This document shows, one piece after another, positions 37,101 through 45,422 of a stretch of 64,000 bases of DNA. The stretch's first letter is position 1; each line of letters opens with the position of its first letter. The translations under genes were made by a program, and so were the position numbers. The DNA lies in assembly GCF_000374465.1 (NCBI RefSeq), contig NZ_KB894529.1, forward strand, positions 186,001 to 250,000. The letters are read 5' to 3'. Source of the DNA: Ahrensia kielensis DSM 5890 (GTDB lineage: Bacteria; Pseudomonadota; Alphaproteobacteria; Rhizobiales; Rhizobiaceae). The notes beneath the pieces are model-generated. The model saw only the letters and a program-made list of their open reading frames with translations, ran no database searches and had not been told where the DNA came from.

Positions 37101-37437
37101 ACAAATCGTGCTCAATTTACTATCCAATGCAATCCGCTTCACACAGTCCGGTGGACAGGTTGTGGTGAGCACCAATTACACAGCGAGTGGCTCCGTCATA
37201 TTACGCATCCGTGACACTGGTATTGGCATGTCTTCACGTGAAATAGAGACAGCGCTTAAGCCATTTCAGCAAATTGCGACCAGAGACAGAGAGCATGGCG
37301 ATGGAACAGGCCTTGGCCTGCCGCTGACACGTGCCCTTGTTCATGCCAATCGCGCAGAATTCGAGATCGCTTCTGAACCTGGCCGCGGTACATCTATTGA
37401 GATAACATTTCCGCCAGAGCGTGTGCTTGCTGACTAA
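34123..37437 (+). CDS. Large PAS sensor histidine kinase, PleC/DivJ/PdhS-like
   Basis: This 1104-aa protein has no clear membrane segment. It has PAS-like regions at the N-terminus (DQSVDTIIWANGTAAKMFGY), near residues 305-410 (RPVRFVWKTDVDGRFTEVSE), ~610-720 and ~740-860 (ILDTATDGVVVIAQDGTV...), separated by acidic disordered stretches (DHDNDDEDFVFED). The kinase core has phospho-His882 in KVSHEIRTPLNAIIGFSELM, N box LLSNAIRF, G1 DTGIGMS and G2 GDGTGLGLPLTRA. The FSEL.S..FGP.G...Y.EY...I..SG.H...M.NDLLD pattern is that of kinases acting on DivK/PleD; PdhS of Brucella is similar in size. A cell-cycle or polarity role is inferred. ATG 34135 is an alternative start. Confidence 0.88.
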   Translation: MSKDMSQIPFIDIAVQDAVRDAMLDGKAAIIFDQSVDTIIWANGTAAKMFGYEAIGEFLVAGIFPFNTTLRQLKSAAARKPRTPQSILLRITAGMRSDAHHAQLHFISIDGANEDVALLTFDRQNSGDQDALLLDAIAGLEEDGAGAAILGEDGNILVCGPFFKTLDIPTLELFALSDEVLSEEDRLVKRLVLRGEGRTKIAVGIGRLSEEPVRNLLVAMETDIVQTAQPRKAEPPRVIEEIQPPRMQIIESAPPLIDHDNDDEDFVFEDASTSNDEDDDESIVSFEPAIAPTHKKQEGFKADFERRPVRFVWKTDVDGRFTEVSEDFGGAVGNNAADLVGRTMKDVAKVFELDTAGEIEASMERRDTWSGKTVLWPVQSTTLRVPVDLAALPYYNRNREFEGYRGFGIVRLRDFVDDPEQLGLSLSQVHVPEPIEDDVKASPQPIEEDDSNAADEAAEDLFGGEPPVFQSASISPMRRDSDKVVPLDKHRKERKKIEGLDAGEAEAFKKIGETLGKKADLPSVEIQDHLVGDDDSSNTPSREEDLPLQQVQPFISNNTKNIDQQVEFIEFGDEATASVDVDQSAELEDFDEPAAYQDDEAEQKLAGIGPDELNALPLPLLIVRGETALYGNEAFARITGFNSVDKLNDIGLSSLFADGYESAGDESAVAKSSITLVAEDGREITTRAHLQIVPWLGHNALMFAFEPLDEHVIDTPQDASSVESVSVTLRSTAFDEVAEMRAILDTATDGVVVIAQDGTVRSINSAASALFGYSNEDVAGKSFSILFANESQRAAMDYLNGFSDYSVASLLNEGREVLARERNGGFLPVFMTIGKLPTSNGFCAVMRDITSWKQTEQALEAAKQEAENASNIKSEFLAKVSHEIRTPLNAIIGFSELMSEERFGPIGNERYKEYLVDINKSGRHVLDMVNDLLDISKIEAGEQDLEFESVILNETVADAISMIQPQANRNRIIVRSSLENRLPSVVADTRSVKQIVLNLLSNAIRFTQSGGQVVVSTNYTASGSVILRIRDTGIGMSSREIETALKPFQQIATRDREHGDGTGLGLPLTRALVHANRAEFEIASEPGRGTSIEITFPPERVLAD

Positions 37438-37769
37438 AGATCAAAAAAAAGCGCCGGCTGGCGGCGCTTAAAAATTAGTTTGCTGTAAAACGAGTAGCTT
37501 TGATAAAAGTGTGATGCACGTCTAAATTCTGTAAAAGCAGCATTGAGCTTCATCCGTTAACGGAAACTTACGAAACAAGGTTAACCTAGACTTTAGGAAT
37601 TAAAACTTCCGTACACTGGTTAATTTCACAAACAAAATTCTGTTTTACGCATTAACTATGCGCTTTGCCTCTCCACAATTGTCGCATTTCACGTAATAAA
37701 CGGTGCACATTTCACTTCCCATTATCGAAATGCTATGGCGCGCAACGGAATTTTGATACCAAGGCAATC
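37438..37769. other. Intergenic region between the kinase gene and the AsmA gene
   Basis: These 332 bp hold one hairpin near the kinase end (37449-37469) and AT-rich sequence beyond it. I see no tRNA, no convincing small gene and no further strong repeat. The AsmA promoter is presumably here. Confidence 0.55.
37449..37469. terminator. Hairpin after the PdhS-like kinase gene
   Basis: AAGCGCCG and CGGCGCTT form an 8-bp stem around a 5-nt loop, 11 bp after the stop. The plus strand has only TT then A-rich sequence after it; the T-run (8 T) is on the minus strand. As a plus-strand intrinsic terminator it is imperfect. Confidence 0.5.
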
Positions 37770-39656
37770 ATGGCACAAAAACTGAAACTTCCACTCATAG
37801 GAACGCTCGCCCTGCTGCTTATTTCGGTAGCTTGTATATTTGCGGCATTGCCTTGGCTTGTGTCATCCGACCTGATGCGCGGTGCCGTGCAAAGGGACTT
37901 AAGTAGCTTTGTTGGCAGACCCGTTATACTGGATGGGAGTTTAGAGCTCGACCTCTTTCCCTCGCCAAAAGCCAGAATTACAAATGTGCGCGTTCCAGCC
38001 AGAGGCAATGAGGGGGAAAATACGCTTACAATCAATCGCATTGAAGCAGACATCTCTTTACTCACCATTTTATCGCGAAACCCACATTTTACGGCCTATA
38101 AGTTAGATGGTCCTCAACTAACGCTTCAGCGCCGCGCAAATGGCACGTTCAATTGGCCTGATGTTTTAGGAAAGATCAGTGCAGCGACGCAGCAAGCCAA
38201 AGCTGCGCTTTCAGCAAGCAGGGAAACCCAAACTGATCTTGCTCAAAACACATCGACAAAAGATGTTGACCTGCTTCCTGAATATTTTCCAACGCGTATG
38301 GGGGTTGTTTCGTTTTCATCCGGCACAATTGTCATCGAAGATGAGATGACCATAGAGCCGATTAAGCTCACAGCATTGAACGGTTCAATTAACTGGAGTG
38401 ATCTTGATGGTGCAGCAAGCACCAAGATCAGCGGCGTCTATAACGGACAACCAGTTAATCTTGAGGGGCAAGTTCAAAAGCCTTTGGCTTTATTAGCTGG
38501 TGATAAGAGCACTATCCGAATTCTTGGTGCCAGTGACTTGGGAAAGTTTAACTTTGAAGGCACGATAGGCTTTTTGAAAACCTTTTTTGCCGATGGCAAG
38601 ATCCAAGTTTCTGCGCCTGCGCTTTCCCCATTAATGGAATGGTTGAACGGAGGGTTTAATCCAAACGGAAACATAGCAGAACTATCATTTATAGGCGGCA
38701 TGCATGTCACCAATCGCAAGGCACGCTTTGATGCACTTGATATTCAGCTCAACAAGAACCTTGGAAAAGGTTTATTAGAGATAAGTTTTCCTAAAAATGA
38801 AAAGCCTCTAATCTCAGGTACATTTGACTTTTCAGCACTTAATCTAACTGATTTGATCGATGTGTTCATTGAAATTCCTGATGCTGGCTTGTCGTCATTG
38901 CAAGAGTCAGAATTCAAATTTCTCGATCAGATTCGCACTGATATTCGCATTTCTGCCGCTGCTGCAAATCTAAGCGGCATCTCACTGACGAACCTTGCTG
39001 CAACAGCACAAGTTGGTGATGAAACTGCGATATTTGACATTGGTGATGCGCAACTTTTTGGCGGCAACCTTCAATCGCAACTTCAAATTTCTCGCAAAAA
39101 GCCAAACGGCGGCACTGTGCAAATTAACATGAATGGCACACAAATTGACACGGCAAAGGCAGTTGAGATCATAGATATGCCTTCGATTATACCGTTGGGA
39201 AAAGCAGATTTTACATTTTCCAGTCAATCGAACATCGCGTCTTGGCGTCAAATGGCGCAAACTGTCGAGGGTAAAATCACCTTTAAAATGGCAAATGGCA
39301 TCGCGCGGAGCTTTGCCGCTAGCACTCTTTTGAAGAGTGAGAATACAGGGCAGTTTTTCACATTATCCAATGATGAAAACCGGCAAGAGGCTTTCGAAAA
39401 GCTTGAGTTTTATGGACAATTATCAGACGGAGTTGTCACCATCCGTGACACAATAGCCACCTATTCTACTGGCTCAGTTCACTTCGAAGGCGTTGCTCCC
39501 TATCGCAGCAGCGGGATAGCTCTCACCGCCATAGCGACCCCTGCACAATCTGATACGCCAGATACTGATGCAAAGCGGTTTTTCATCGGTGGATCGTGGG
39601 ATCGTGCCTTTGCGACGCCGCTCCTATCCACGGACTCATATGATTTACCTGAATGA
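37770..39656 (+). CDS. AsmA-family protein
   Basis: This 628-aa protein has one N-terminal membrane helix (residues ~7-29; PLIGTLALLLISVACIFAAL). A long periplasmic region follows, beginning with the AsmA N-terminal motif SSFVGRPVILDGSLELDLFP and SPKARITNVRV. The C-terminal part has the AsmA-like repeat (LGKADFTFSSQSN, VEGKITFKMANGIARSF). AsmA-like proteins, relatives of TamB and bridge-type lipid transporters, act in outer membrane assembly or phospholipid transport. The ATG at 37770 has AAGG about 6 nt upstream; the open frame before it is non-homologous. Single gene. Confidence 0.9.
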   Translation: MAQKLKLPLIGTLALLLISVACIFAALPWLVSSDLMRGAVQRDLSSFVGRPVILDGSLELDLFPSPKARITNVRVPARGNEGENTLTINRIEADISLLTILSRNPHFTAYKLDGPQLTLQRRANGTFNWPDVLGKISAATQQAKAALSASRETQTDLAQNTSTKDVDLLPEYFPTRMGVVSFSSGTIVIEDEMTIEPIKLTALNGSINWSDLDGAASTKISGVYNGQPVNLEGQVQKPLALLAGDKSTIRILGASDLGKFNFEGTIGFLKTFFADGKIQVSAPALSPLMEWLNGGFNPNGNIAELSFIGGMHVTNRKARFDALDIQLNKNLGKGLLEISFPKNEKPLISGTFDFSALNLTDLIDVFIEIPDAGLSSLQESEFKFLDQIRTDIRISAAAANLSGISLTNLAATAQVGDETAIFDIGDAQLFGGNLQSQLQISRKKPNGGTVQINMNGTQIDTAKAVEIIDMPSIIPLGKADFTFSSQSNIASWRQMAQTVEGKITFKMANGIARSFAASTLLKSENTGQFFTLSNDENRQEAFEKLEFYGQLSDGVVTIRDTIATYSTGSVHFEGVAPYRSSGIALTAIATPAQSDTPDTDAKRFFIGGSWDRAFATPLLSTDSYDLPE

Positions 39657-39731
39657 ATCTTTGACATGGTGAAGCGCTTAGCTGGGCATTGCCGATACCA
39701 TGCTGGTAACTTTTATGCTTCGTCTACCGCG

Positions 39732-40541
39732 TTAAATATCCGCATCGGTGCGTGCATTATTCACCATTCTGCGTTTATTGATTAGACTTGCGATAATGAC
39801 ACCGGTCGCGACAAAGCCAATGAGAACCGTACACACAGCATTAATCTCTGGCGTAACACCCAAACGCACTTGGCTGAATATTTTCATCGGCAATGTGGTT
39901 GCGCCAGGGCCTGATGTAAAGCTTGCGATAACAAGGTCATCCAATGACAAAGTGAATGCGAGCATCCAGCCAGCGATAACGGCAGGCAAAATGACGGGCA
40001 GTGTTATTTTATAAAATGCCTCAAACGGTGTGCAGCCTAAATCCTGCGCGGCCTCTTCCAACGACATGTCATAGCTGACCAAGCGAGACTGGACGACGAC
40101 AGCAACAAAGCACATTGAAAATGTGATGTGGGCAAGAGAGACAGTCCAGAAGCCACGTTCAAACCCTATAGAAACAAAAAGCAACAGCAGCGAAAGCCCT
40201 GTAATAACCTCTGGCATTACAAGCGGAGCATAGACCATTCCGGTAAACAATGTGCGGCCACGAAAGCGCGTATGGCGCACGAGGGTCAAAGCCGCCAATG
40301 TACCCAGAACCGTTGCAACAGTCGCCGATAATAGGCCAACGCGCGCCGTCACCCATGCAGCGTCCATAAGCCCCTGATTGGAAAGCATTTCGCTATACCA
40401 ATGGGTTGAAAACCCACCCCAAACTGTCACCAGTTTTGAAGCATTAAACGAGTACACGATCAATAAAACGATCGGCAGATAAAGAAATGTGAAGCCGAAT
40501 ACGACAGACACAATATTGAAAGCAGACCAGTTCTTATTCAT
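39732..40541 (-). CDS. potI: Putrescine/polyamine ABC transporter permease (PotI-like)
   Basis: This 269-aa inner-membrane protein has six hydrophobic helices and the permease EAA loop SLEEAAQDLGCTPFEAFYK, which contacts the ATPase. It begins MNKNWSAFNIVSVVFGFTFL. The ATG at 40541 overlaps the potH stop by 4 nt (ATGA), so the longer upstream frame is rejected. Last gene of potF-potG-potH-potI. Two GS-like genes and a PuuB-like gene nearby support putrescine as substrate, but spermidine systems are close relatives. Confidence 0.9.
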   Translation of the reverse strand: MNKNWSAFNIVSVVFGFTFLYLPIVLLIVYSFNASKLVTVWGGFSTHWYSEMLSNQGLMDAAWVTARVGLLSATVATVLGTLAALTLVRHTRFRGRTLFTGMVYAPLVMPEVITGLSLLLLFVSIGFERGFWTVSLAHITFSMCFVAVVVQSRLVSYDMSLEEAAQDLGCTPFEAFYKITLPVILPAVIAGWMLAFTLSLDDLVIASFTSGPGATTLPMKIFSQVRLGVTPEINAVCTVLIGFVATGVIIASLINKRRMVNNARTDADI

Positions 40542-41437
40542 CGATTTGCCTCCGTTGCACGCGCTTGCGCGTTTTGGAACAGTACAATTGGCACAACCAA
40601 TATAGCCAAAAGAATTATAGCGACTGTCGATGCAACTGGCCAATCGCGGTTATTGAAGAACTCGCTCCAAAGCGTTTTACCGATCATCAAGGTCTGTGAA
40701 CCACCTAGCAATTCTGGAATAACAAACTCGCCGATTGCTGGAATGAACACAAGAAAACAGCCAGCTAATACGCCCGGCAGCGCTAGTCTTGCTGTAATCT
40801 TCCAAAAAGCGCCGATTGACGAACATCCAAGATCGCGCGCAGCCTCTACAAATGAATAATCCATCTTTTCTAGCGTCGCATAAATTGGAAGAACCATGAA
40901 CGGCAAATAGGAATAGACGATGCCGATATAGACGGCGATTTCCGTATTATAAATGCGCAGCGGTGTGCTGATTATGCCTACGCTCATCAAAAATTGGTTC
41001 ATGAGACCTTCAGGTTTCAAGATACCAATCCAAGCGTAAACGCGGATAAGAAAGCTCGTCCAGAATGGCAAGATAACAAGCATCAGCAAAATAGGACGGA
41101 TCGTCATGGGTGAGCGGGCCATACCGTAGGCCAGCGGAAAACCAATCGCGAGCGTGAGCAATGTTGATATCAAAGCGATACGCAAACTCGACAGATAAGC
41201 ATTTGTGTAAAGACTATCTTCAAACACGAACTGGAAATTATAGGTCGTGAATTGAGATACAGATTGCACAAAACCTTGCCAACCTTCGGACAGGTCAAAC
41301 TGCGGCGCGAAGGGCGGCATGGCAAGAACAGGCTCTGAAAAAGCTACCCGTAAAACGATAAGGAACGGCAAAAGAAAAAGGATACATAACCAAAAGTAAG
41401 GCAGTCCGATTGTTATTCTTTTGAAAAAGCTTCCCAT
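40538..41437 (-). CDS. potH: Putrescine/polyamine ABC transporter permease (PotH-like)
   Basis: This 299-aa permease has six hydrophobic helices, a long periplasmic loop after the first (EPVLAMPPFAPQFDLSEGWQ), and an EAA loop SFVEAARDLGCSSIGAFWK. With PotI it forms the membrane channel of the polyamine importer. Its start lies 3 bp after the potG stop; its stop overlaps potI. The first-loop length is typical of PotH rather than PotB, but the distinction is weak. Confidence 0.9.
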   Translation of the reverse strand: MGSFFKRITIGLPYFWLCILFLLPFLIVLRVAFSEPVLAMPPFAPQFDLSEGWQGFVQSVSQFTTYNFQFVFEDSLYTNAYLSSLRIALISTLLTLAIGFPLAYGMARSPMTIRPILLMLVILPFWTSFLIRVYAWIGILKPEGLMNQFLMSVGIISTPLRIYNTEIAVYIGIVYSYLPFMVLPIYATLEKMDYSFVEAARDLGCSSIGAFWKITARLALPGVLAGCFLVFIPAIGEFVIPELLGGSQTLMIGKTLWSEFFNNRDWPVASTVAIILLAILVVPIVLFQNAQARATEANR

Positions 41438-41440
41438 CGA

Positions 41441-42586
41441 TTAACGCTCCAGCACGATGCCTGCATCGGGATCAAATGAAAGCCAAACACGATCCTCATA
41501 CCCAATCGGATCATCGACCGTGCGCTTGGCATTGAGAACGGAAGCCCGCATGATCGTGCCGCTATCGAGTTTGACATTGAAGAGCGTCATATCGCCAAGG
41601 TAACCAATGTCCCAAATTTCGCCTTCGACAGCATTGGTTTGTTTCTCAGGTTTCTTACGCGATACTTTGATTTTTTCAGGGCGGATAGAAAACCATGCCA
41701 TCTTATCTTTGGTCAGTGCCGACCTATCTGTTGTTACCGCTTCAATCGTGAATCCGTCATTACCAAGCAGCGTGGTCATCTTGTCTGTTTTTTCGACAAC
41801 TTTACCTTCAAACGTATTCACAGTCCCGATAAAATCGGCAACGTAACGCGAGTTTGGCGCCTCGTAAATTTCAGCAGGCGTGCCCGTTTGAATAACGGTT
41901 CCTTTATCCATAACCGCAATGCGATCTGACATCGTCATGGCTTCTTCCTGATCATGCGTGACGATCATGAAAGTTAAGCCAAGATCCTGCTGTAAATCCA
42001 TCAATTCAAACTGCGTTTCTTCACGTAGTTTTTTGTCCAATGCGCCGAGCGGCTCATCCAGCAATAAAAGTTTTGGCCGCAATACGACAGAGCGTGCCAA
42101 TGCTACGCGTTGCCGCTGACCACCTGAAAGTTGATCTGGTTTACGCTTCGCAAATTCTTCCAGTTTGACTAATTTTAAAATCGCATCAACGCGCTCAGTA
42201 ATTTGTGCTTTCGCAATGCCTGCCTGCTTTAAGCCGAAAGCGATGTTATCACGCACACTCATATGCGGAAAAAGAGCGTATGACTGAAACATCATATTTA
42301 CTGGGCGCTTATGTGGCGGCACACCTTTGAGCGAAACGCCATCAAGAAATATCTCGCCAGAGCTTGGCTCTTCAAAGCCTGCCAACATGCGAAGCAATGT
42401 TGTCTTTCCGCAGCCAGATGGACCGAGCAAAGAGTAAAACTCACGCTCGTAAATATTGAGCGTCAGATTATCAACGGCAACAAAATCGCCGAATTTCTTG
42501 GTTACATTTTGAAATGAAATATACGGCTTGGCATCCGCATCAAGCCATGGAGTAAAACTGCGTCTGGTGGAACCAAGTGATTTCAT
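41441..42586 (-). CDS. potG: Putrescine/polyamine ABC transporter ATP-binding protein (PotG-like)
   Basis: This 381-aa ATPase energises polyamine import. Walker A is LLGPSGCGKTTLLRMLAGFE, the Q-loop MMFQSYALFPHMSV, signature LSGGQRQRVALARS, Walker B LLLLDEPLGALDKKLREE, and H-loop VTHDQEEAM. A C-terminal TOBE domain follows (FSIRPEKIKVSRK...). The start at 42586 (MKSLGSTRRSF) is the best guess. An upstream ATG at 42643 sits in the loop of the potF-potG hairpin and would add 19 non-homologous residues. No strong ribosome site is seen at either. Confidence 0.93.
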   Translation of the reverse strand: MKSLGSTRRSFTPWLDADAKPYISFQNVTKKFGDFVAVDNLTLNIYEREFYSLLGPSGCGKTTLLRMLAGFEEPSSGEIFLDGVSLKGVPPHKRPVNMMFQSYALFPHMSVRDNIAFGLKQAGIAKAQITERVDAILKLVKLEEFAKRKPDQLSGGQRQRVALARSVVLRPKLLLLDEPLGALDKKLREETQFELMDLQQDLGLTFMIVTHDQEEAMTMSDRIAVMDKGTVIQTGTPAEIYEAPNSRYVADFIGTVNTFEGKVVEKTDKMTTLLGNDGFTIEAVTTDRSALTKDKMAWFSIRPEKIKVSRKKPEKQTNAVEGEIWDIGYLGDMTLFNVKLDSGTIMRASVLNAKRTVDDPIGYEDRVWLSFDPDAGIVLER

Positions 42587-42625
42587 GAATGGCACATCGG
42601 GTTTGAAAAAGGGCGCACTAAATGA

Positions 42626-42653
42626 AAAGCCTCGTACTGTCATTCGAGGCTTT
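42626..42653 (-). terminator. Stem-loop between potF and potG (partial terminator/processing site)
   Basis: AAAGCCTCG and CGAGGCTTT form a perfect 9-bp stem with a 10-nt loop, 7 bp after the potF stop. A weak T-rich stretch (TTTCATTT) follows on the minus strand. Such stem-loops after binding-protein genes let potF be made in excess over the transporter subunits. Confidence 0.7.
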
Positions 42654-42659
42654 CAAGTT

Positions 42660-43760
42660 TTATTGACCGGTAACGACTTTAGTCCATGCCCGTGTGTAAA
42701 TTCGGTCTGTACGCTGATCGTTCGGCGAAACCGTGTAAAGACGCTGAACCGTTTCTTCACTTGGATAAATCGCAGGGTCGCCAATCACGTCCTCAGCCAA
42801 GAGTGGCTTAGAGGCAGCATTACCATTTGCGTAATAAACGTAATTCGAAGCCTTCGCCATAACATCTGGGCGCATGATGTAATTCAAGAACTCGTGCGCT
42901 TCTTCAACATTCTCAGCATCCGCAGGAATTGCCATATTATCGAACCACATCAAAGCGCCTTGCTTTGGAATGGCGTATTCGACCGTTACCCCAGCATCGG
43001 CTTCTGCTGCGCGGTCACGTGCCTGAAGCACATCACCAGACCAGCCAACGGCAAGGCAGATGTCACCATTGGCAAGCGCATTGATATATTCTGATGAATG
43101 GAACTTACGGATATTCGGGCGAATACTCGAAAGCAGTTCTTGTGCTGCATCGATATCAGCTGGTTCTTTAGAATCTGGGTCTTTACCGAGGTAATTAAGA
43201 GCAGCAGGAATAATCTCTGTGGGCGCATCGAGCATATAAATGCCGCAATCTTTAAGCTTTCCAGAAATTTCAGGGTTGAAAACCATATCCCAGCTATCAA
43301 CGGTGTAATCTTCCCCAAGGATTTCTTTTACCTTATCGACATTATATCCAAGGCCTGTGGTTCCCCACATATAGTTGATCGCATAATCATTACCTGGATC
43401 ATATTTTTCCATGCGTTCAGAAATCGCTGGATCCATATTCTTCAAATTATCGAGCTTTGACTTGTCGAGTTTTTGGAAAACTCCCGCTTGAATTTGACGC
43501 GCAAGAAATGTGCCGGTCGGAACAACCACATCATAACCTGTTTTGCCAGCAAGCAGCTTTGTTTCCAAAATTTCGTTGGAATCAAACACGTCATAAGTGA
43601 TTTTGATGCCGGTTTCTTTTGTGAACTCCGTCAGGATTTCTTCATCAATATAATCTGACCAGTTATACACATTCACGGAGCGGTCTTGCGCAATGGCTGT
43701 GCTGGCTGCTGCAATCGAAATAAGTGCGACGGACGTCAAAAGCGTTTTTACGCGAACCAT
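42660..43760 (-). CDS. potF: Putrescine/polyamine-binding periplasmic protein (PotF-like)
   Basis: This 366-aa protein has a signal peptide (VKTLLTSVALISIAAASTAI, cut near AQ/DR). The mature binding-protein fold starts VNVYNWSDYIDEEILTEFTK and includes YAINYMWGTTGLGYNVDKV and AVGWSGDVLQARDRA, as in PotF/PotD. It captures polyamine in the periplasm for PotGHI. GGGAG lies 6-7 nt before the ATG. First gene of the operon and separated from potG by a stem-loop. The GS-like gene upstream is 118 bp away on the same strand. Confidence 0.92.
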   Translation of the reverse strand: MVRVKTLLTSVALISIAAASTAIAQDRSVNVYNWSDYIDEEILTEFTKETGIKITYDVFDSNEILETKLLAGKTGYDVVVPTGTFLARQIQAGVFQKLDKSKLDNLKNMDPAISERMEKYDPGNDYAINYMWGTTGLGYNVDKVKEILGEDYTVDSWDMVFNPEISGKLKDCGIYMLDAPTEIIPAALNYLGKDPDSKEPADIDAAQELLSSIRPNIRKFHSSEYINALANGDICLAVGWSGDVLQARDRAAEADAGVTVEYAIPKQGALMWFDNMAIPADAENVEEAHEFLNYIMRPDVMAKASNYVYYANGNAASKPLLAEDVIGDPAIYPSEETVQRLYTVSPNDQRTDRIYTRAWTKVVTGQ

Positions 43761-43878
43761 TTTATTCTCCCGATTTAAATAATGGGCTTTAAGCCCTCAT
43801 CTTACAAAAAGACTATTTTGGAAATTACACATGCACAAGAGATTTTTATGCAAATGATTTGTGCAACTAGCTTAAATT

Positions 43879-45273
43879 TTAGAGGTAGGTTGATTGCTCC
43901 AATGGTGTGATTTCAGCCCAGAACGCCAGAATTTCAGCACGCTTTAAATGCTTGTAAATACGCGACAATTCAGGCCCTAATGCGCGATCAGCAAAATCAC
44001 CACGCTGCATGAGAATCAATGCTTCATCCATATCATCAGGAAGTAGCTCTGCATTGTTATCATCATAAGCATTGCCGGTAATTTGCGGCGGCGGTGTTTC
44101 GAGCTTCTCAAGACCATCAAGCATCGCCTGCAACAGCGCACACAGCACAATATACGGGTTAGCATCGGCACCTGCTATGCGATGCTCAAGCCGTCTATTT
44201 TTTGATGTCGACGCAGGAATACGCAACGCAACAGACCTATTATTTTCAGCCCATACAGCGCGTGTTGGCGCATAAGAGCCCGGCTGAATTCGGCGAAAAC
44301 CGTTCCAAGAATTGATAAACATCAACAGGCCTTGAGGCATCGTGCGAATAAGTTCGGCAATAGCACCGCCAAGCTTCTCCTTTGCATCATCAAACTTTTC
44401 TTCATCGAAGATGTTATTGCCTTCACCATCAAGAACAGACGCATGAATATGCATGCCGTTACCTGCATAATCAATAAACGGTTTGGCCATAAAAGTTGCT
44501 TGCAAACCGTGTTTGCGCGCAGAGCCAAAGACAATACGGCGCAGCATGATAACATCGTCGGCAGCTTTTAAAGGGTCGCAGCGGTGCTTGAGGTTAACTT
44601 CAAACTGGCCTGGTGCTGCCTCTTTGATTATTGTATCGATCGGAACCTTTTGAGCGTCGGCAGCTGCGCGAATATCATCAAATAATTCGGCATAATCTTC
44701 CAGATCATCCAAGCCATACATACGCTGGCGATCAGGACCGGCAGACGCGCCAACCGGCGTTGGCATCAATCCATCACCGCTTGTATTGGGTTCAAGAAAA
44801 TAAAACTCGACCTCGAAAGCAACCACAGGATAAAGATCGCGCTGCGCCAATGCTTTCGTAATACGGGCAAGCGCATTACGGCAATCATAACGAAGTGGTT
44901 CGTCTTCGGGCGTGAAGGTGGTTAGTAAAACCTGCGCAGTTGAGCGGCTTGCCCAAGGCACAAGGCTCAAAGTGCCCGGAACAGCGCGGCAAAAGCCATC
45001 CATATCTCCGGTCTCAATATGAATGCCTGTCTCTTCAACTTCGCGGCCCCATATATCAAGGCCATGAATGGACATCGGAAAATTTACACCCTCTTCGAAC
45101 GCTTTTTTCAAAGCATCTGCGGGCGCCCATTTCCCACGCATGACCCCATTGGGATCGACCATTAAAAACTCAACGGCCTGTAGATCAGGGTTTTCTTTTA
45201 TAAAATTATTGTATTCTTCAATATCCGTTTTGGCGTCAAAACTGGCTTCTTCGCGCGGCGATAGATTACTCAA
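43879..45273 (-). CDS. Glutamine synthetase-family ligase, probable gamma-glutamylputrescine synthetase
   Basis: This 464-aa protein is a GS-fold ATP-dependent ligase (residues ~120-450) shorter at the N-terminus than true GlnA. It shows VVAFEVEFYFLEPN, AAPGQFEVNLKHRCDPLKAAD, ATFMAKPFIDYAGNGMHIHA and the glutamate-binding NNRSVALRIPAS then EHRIAGADANPYI. The end EITPLEQSTYL is typical of PuuA-like enzymes. Position directly before potFGHI suggests it joins glutamate to putrescine for breakdown. A second paralogue lies at 48160-49611. Which substrates each prefers is not readable. Confidence 0.85.
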   Translation of the reverse strand: MSNLSPREEASFDAKTDIEEYNNFIKENPDLQAVEFLMVDPNGVMRGKWAPADALKKAFEEGVNFPMSIHGLDIWGREVEETGIHIETGDMDGFCRAVPGTLSLVPWASRSTAQVLLTTFTPEDEPLRYDCRNALARITKALAQRDLYPVVAFEVEFYFLEPNTSGDGLMPTPVGASAGPDRQRMYGLDDLEDYAELFDDIRAAADAQKVPIDTIIKEAAPGQFEVNLKHRCDPLKAADDVIMLRRIVFGSARKHGLQATFMAKPFIDYAGNGMHIHASVLDGEGNNIFDEEKFDDAKEKLGGAIAELIRTMPQGLLMFINSWNGFRRIQPGSYAPTRAVWAENNRSVALRIPASTSKNRRLEHRIAGADANPYIVLCALLQAMLDGLEKLETPPPQITGNAYDDNNAELLPDDMDEALILMQRGDFADRALGPELSRIYKHLKRAEILAFWAEITPLEQSTYL

Positions 45274-45422
45274 TTAGGTTCACATTTTGCTGTTTTAGAT
45301 ATCTGATAGAGACGTACCCACGCCAACTTTGTCAATGGTCCATTACAAAAATGTAACGAGATTAAACAAAGCGTAACTCCAATTCGCACGCAAAACGCGT
45401 TATTTGATCGATAAATACTCAG

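Noticed and set aside
37449-37469. Hairpin as evidence for a minus-strand transcript through 37.5-38 kb
   Set aside because: The T-run suits minus-strand termination, but I see no minus-strand gene upstream of it; one hairpin is too little.
43879-45273. Calling this gene glnA
   Set aside because: The sequence and C-terminus follow the PuuA-like group and it sits beside polyamine transport genes.
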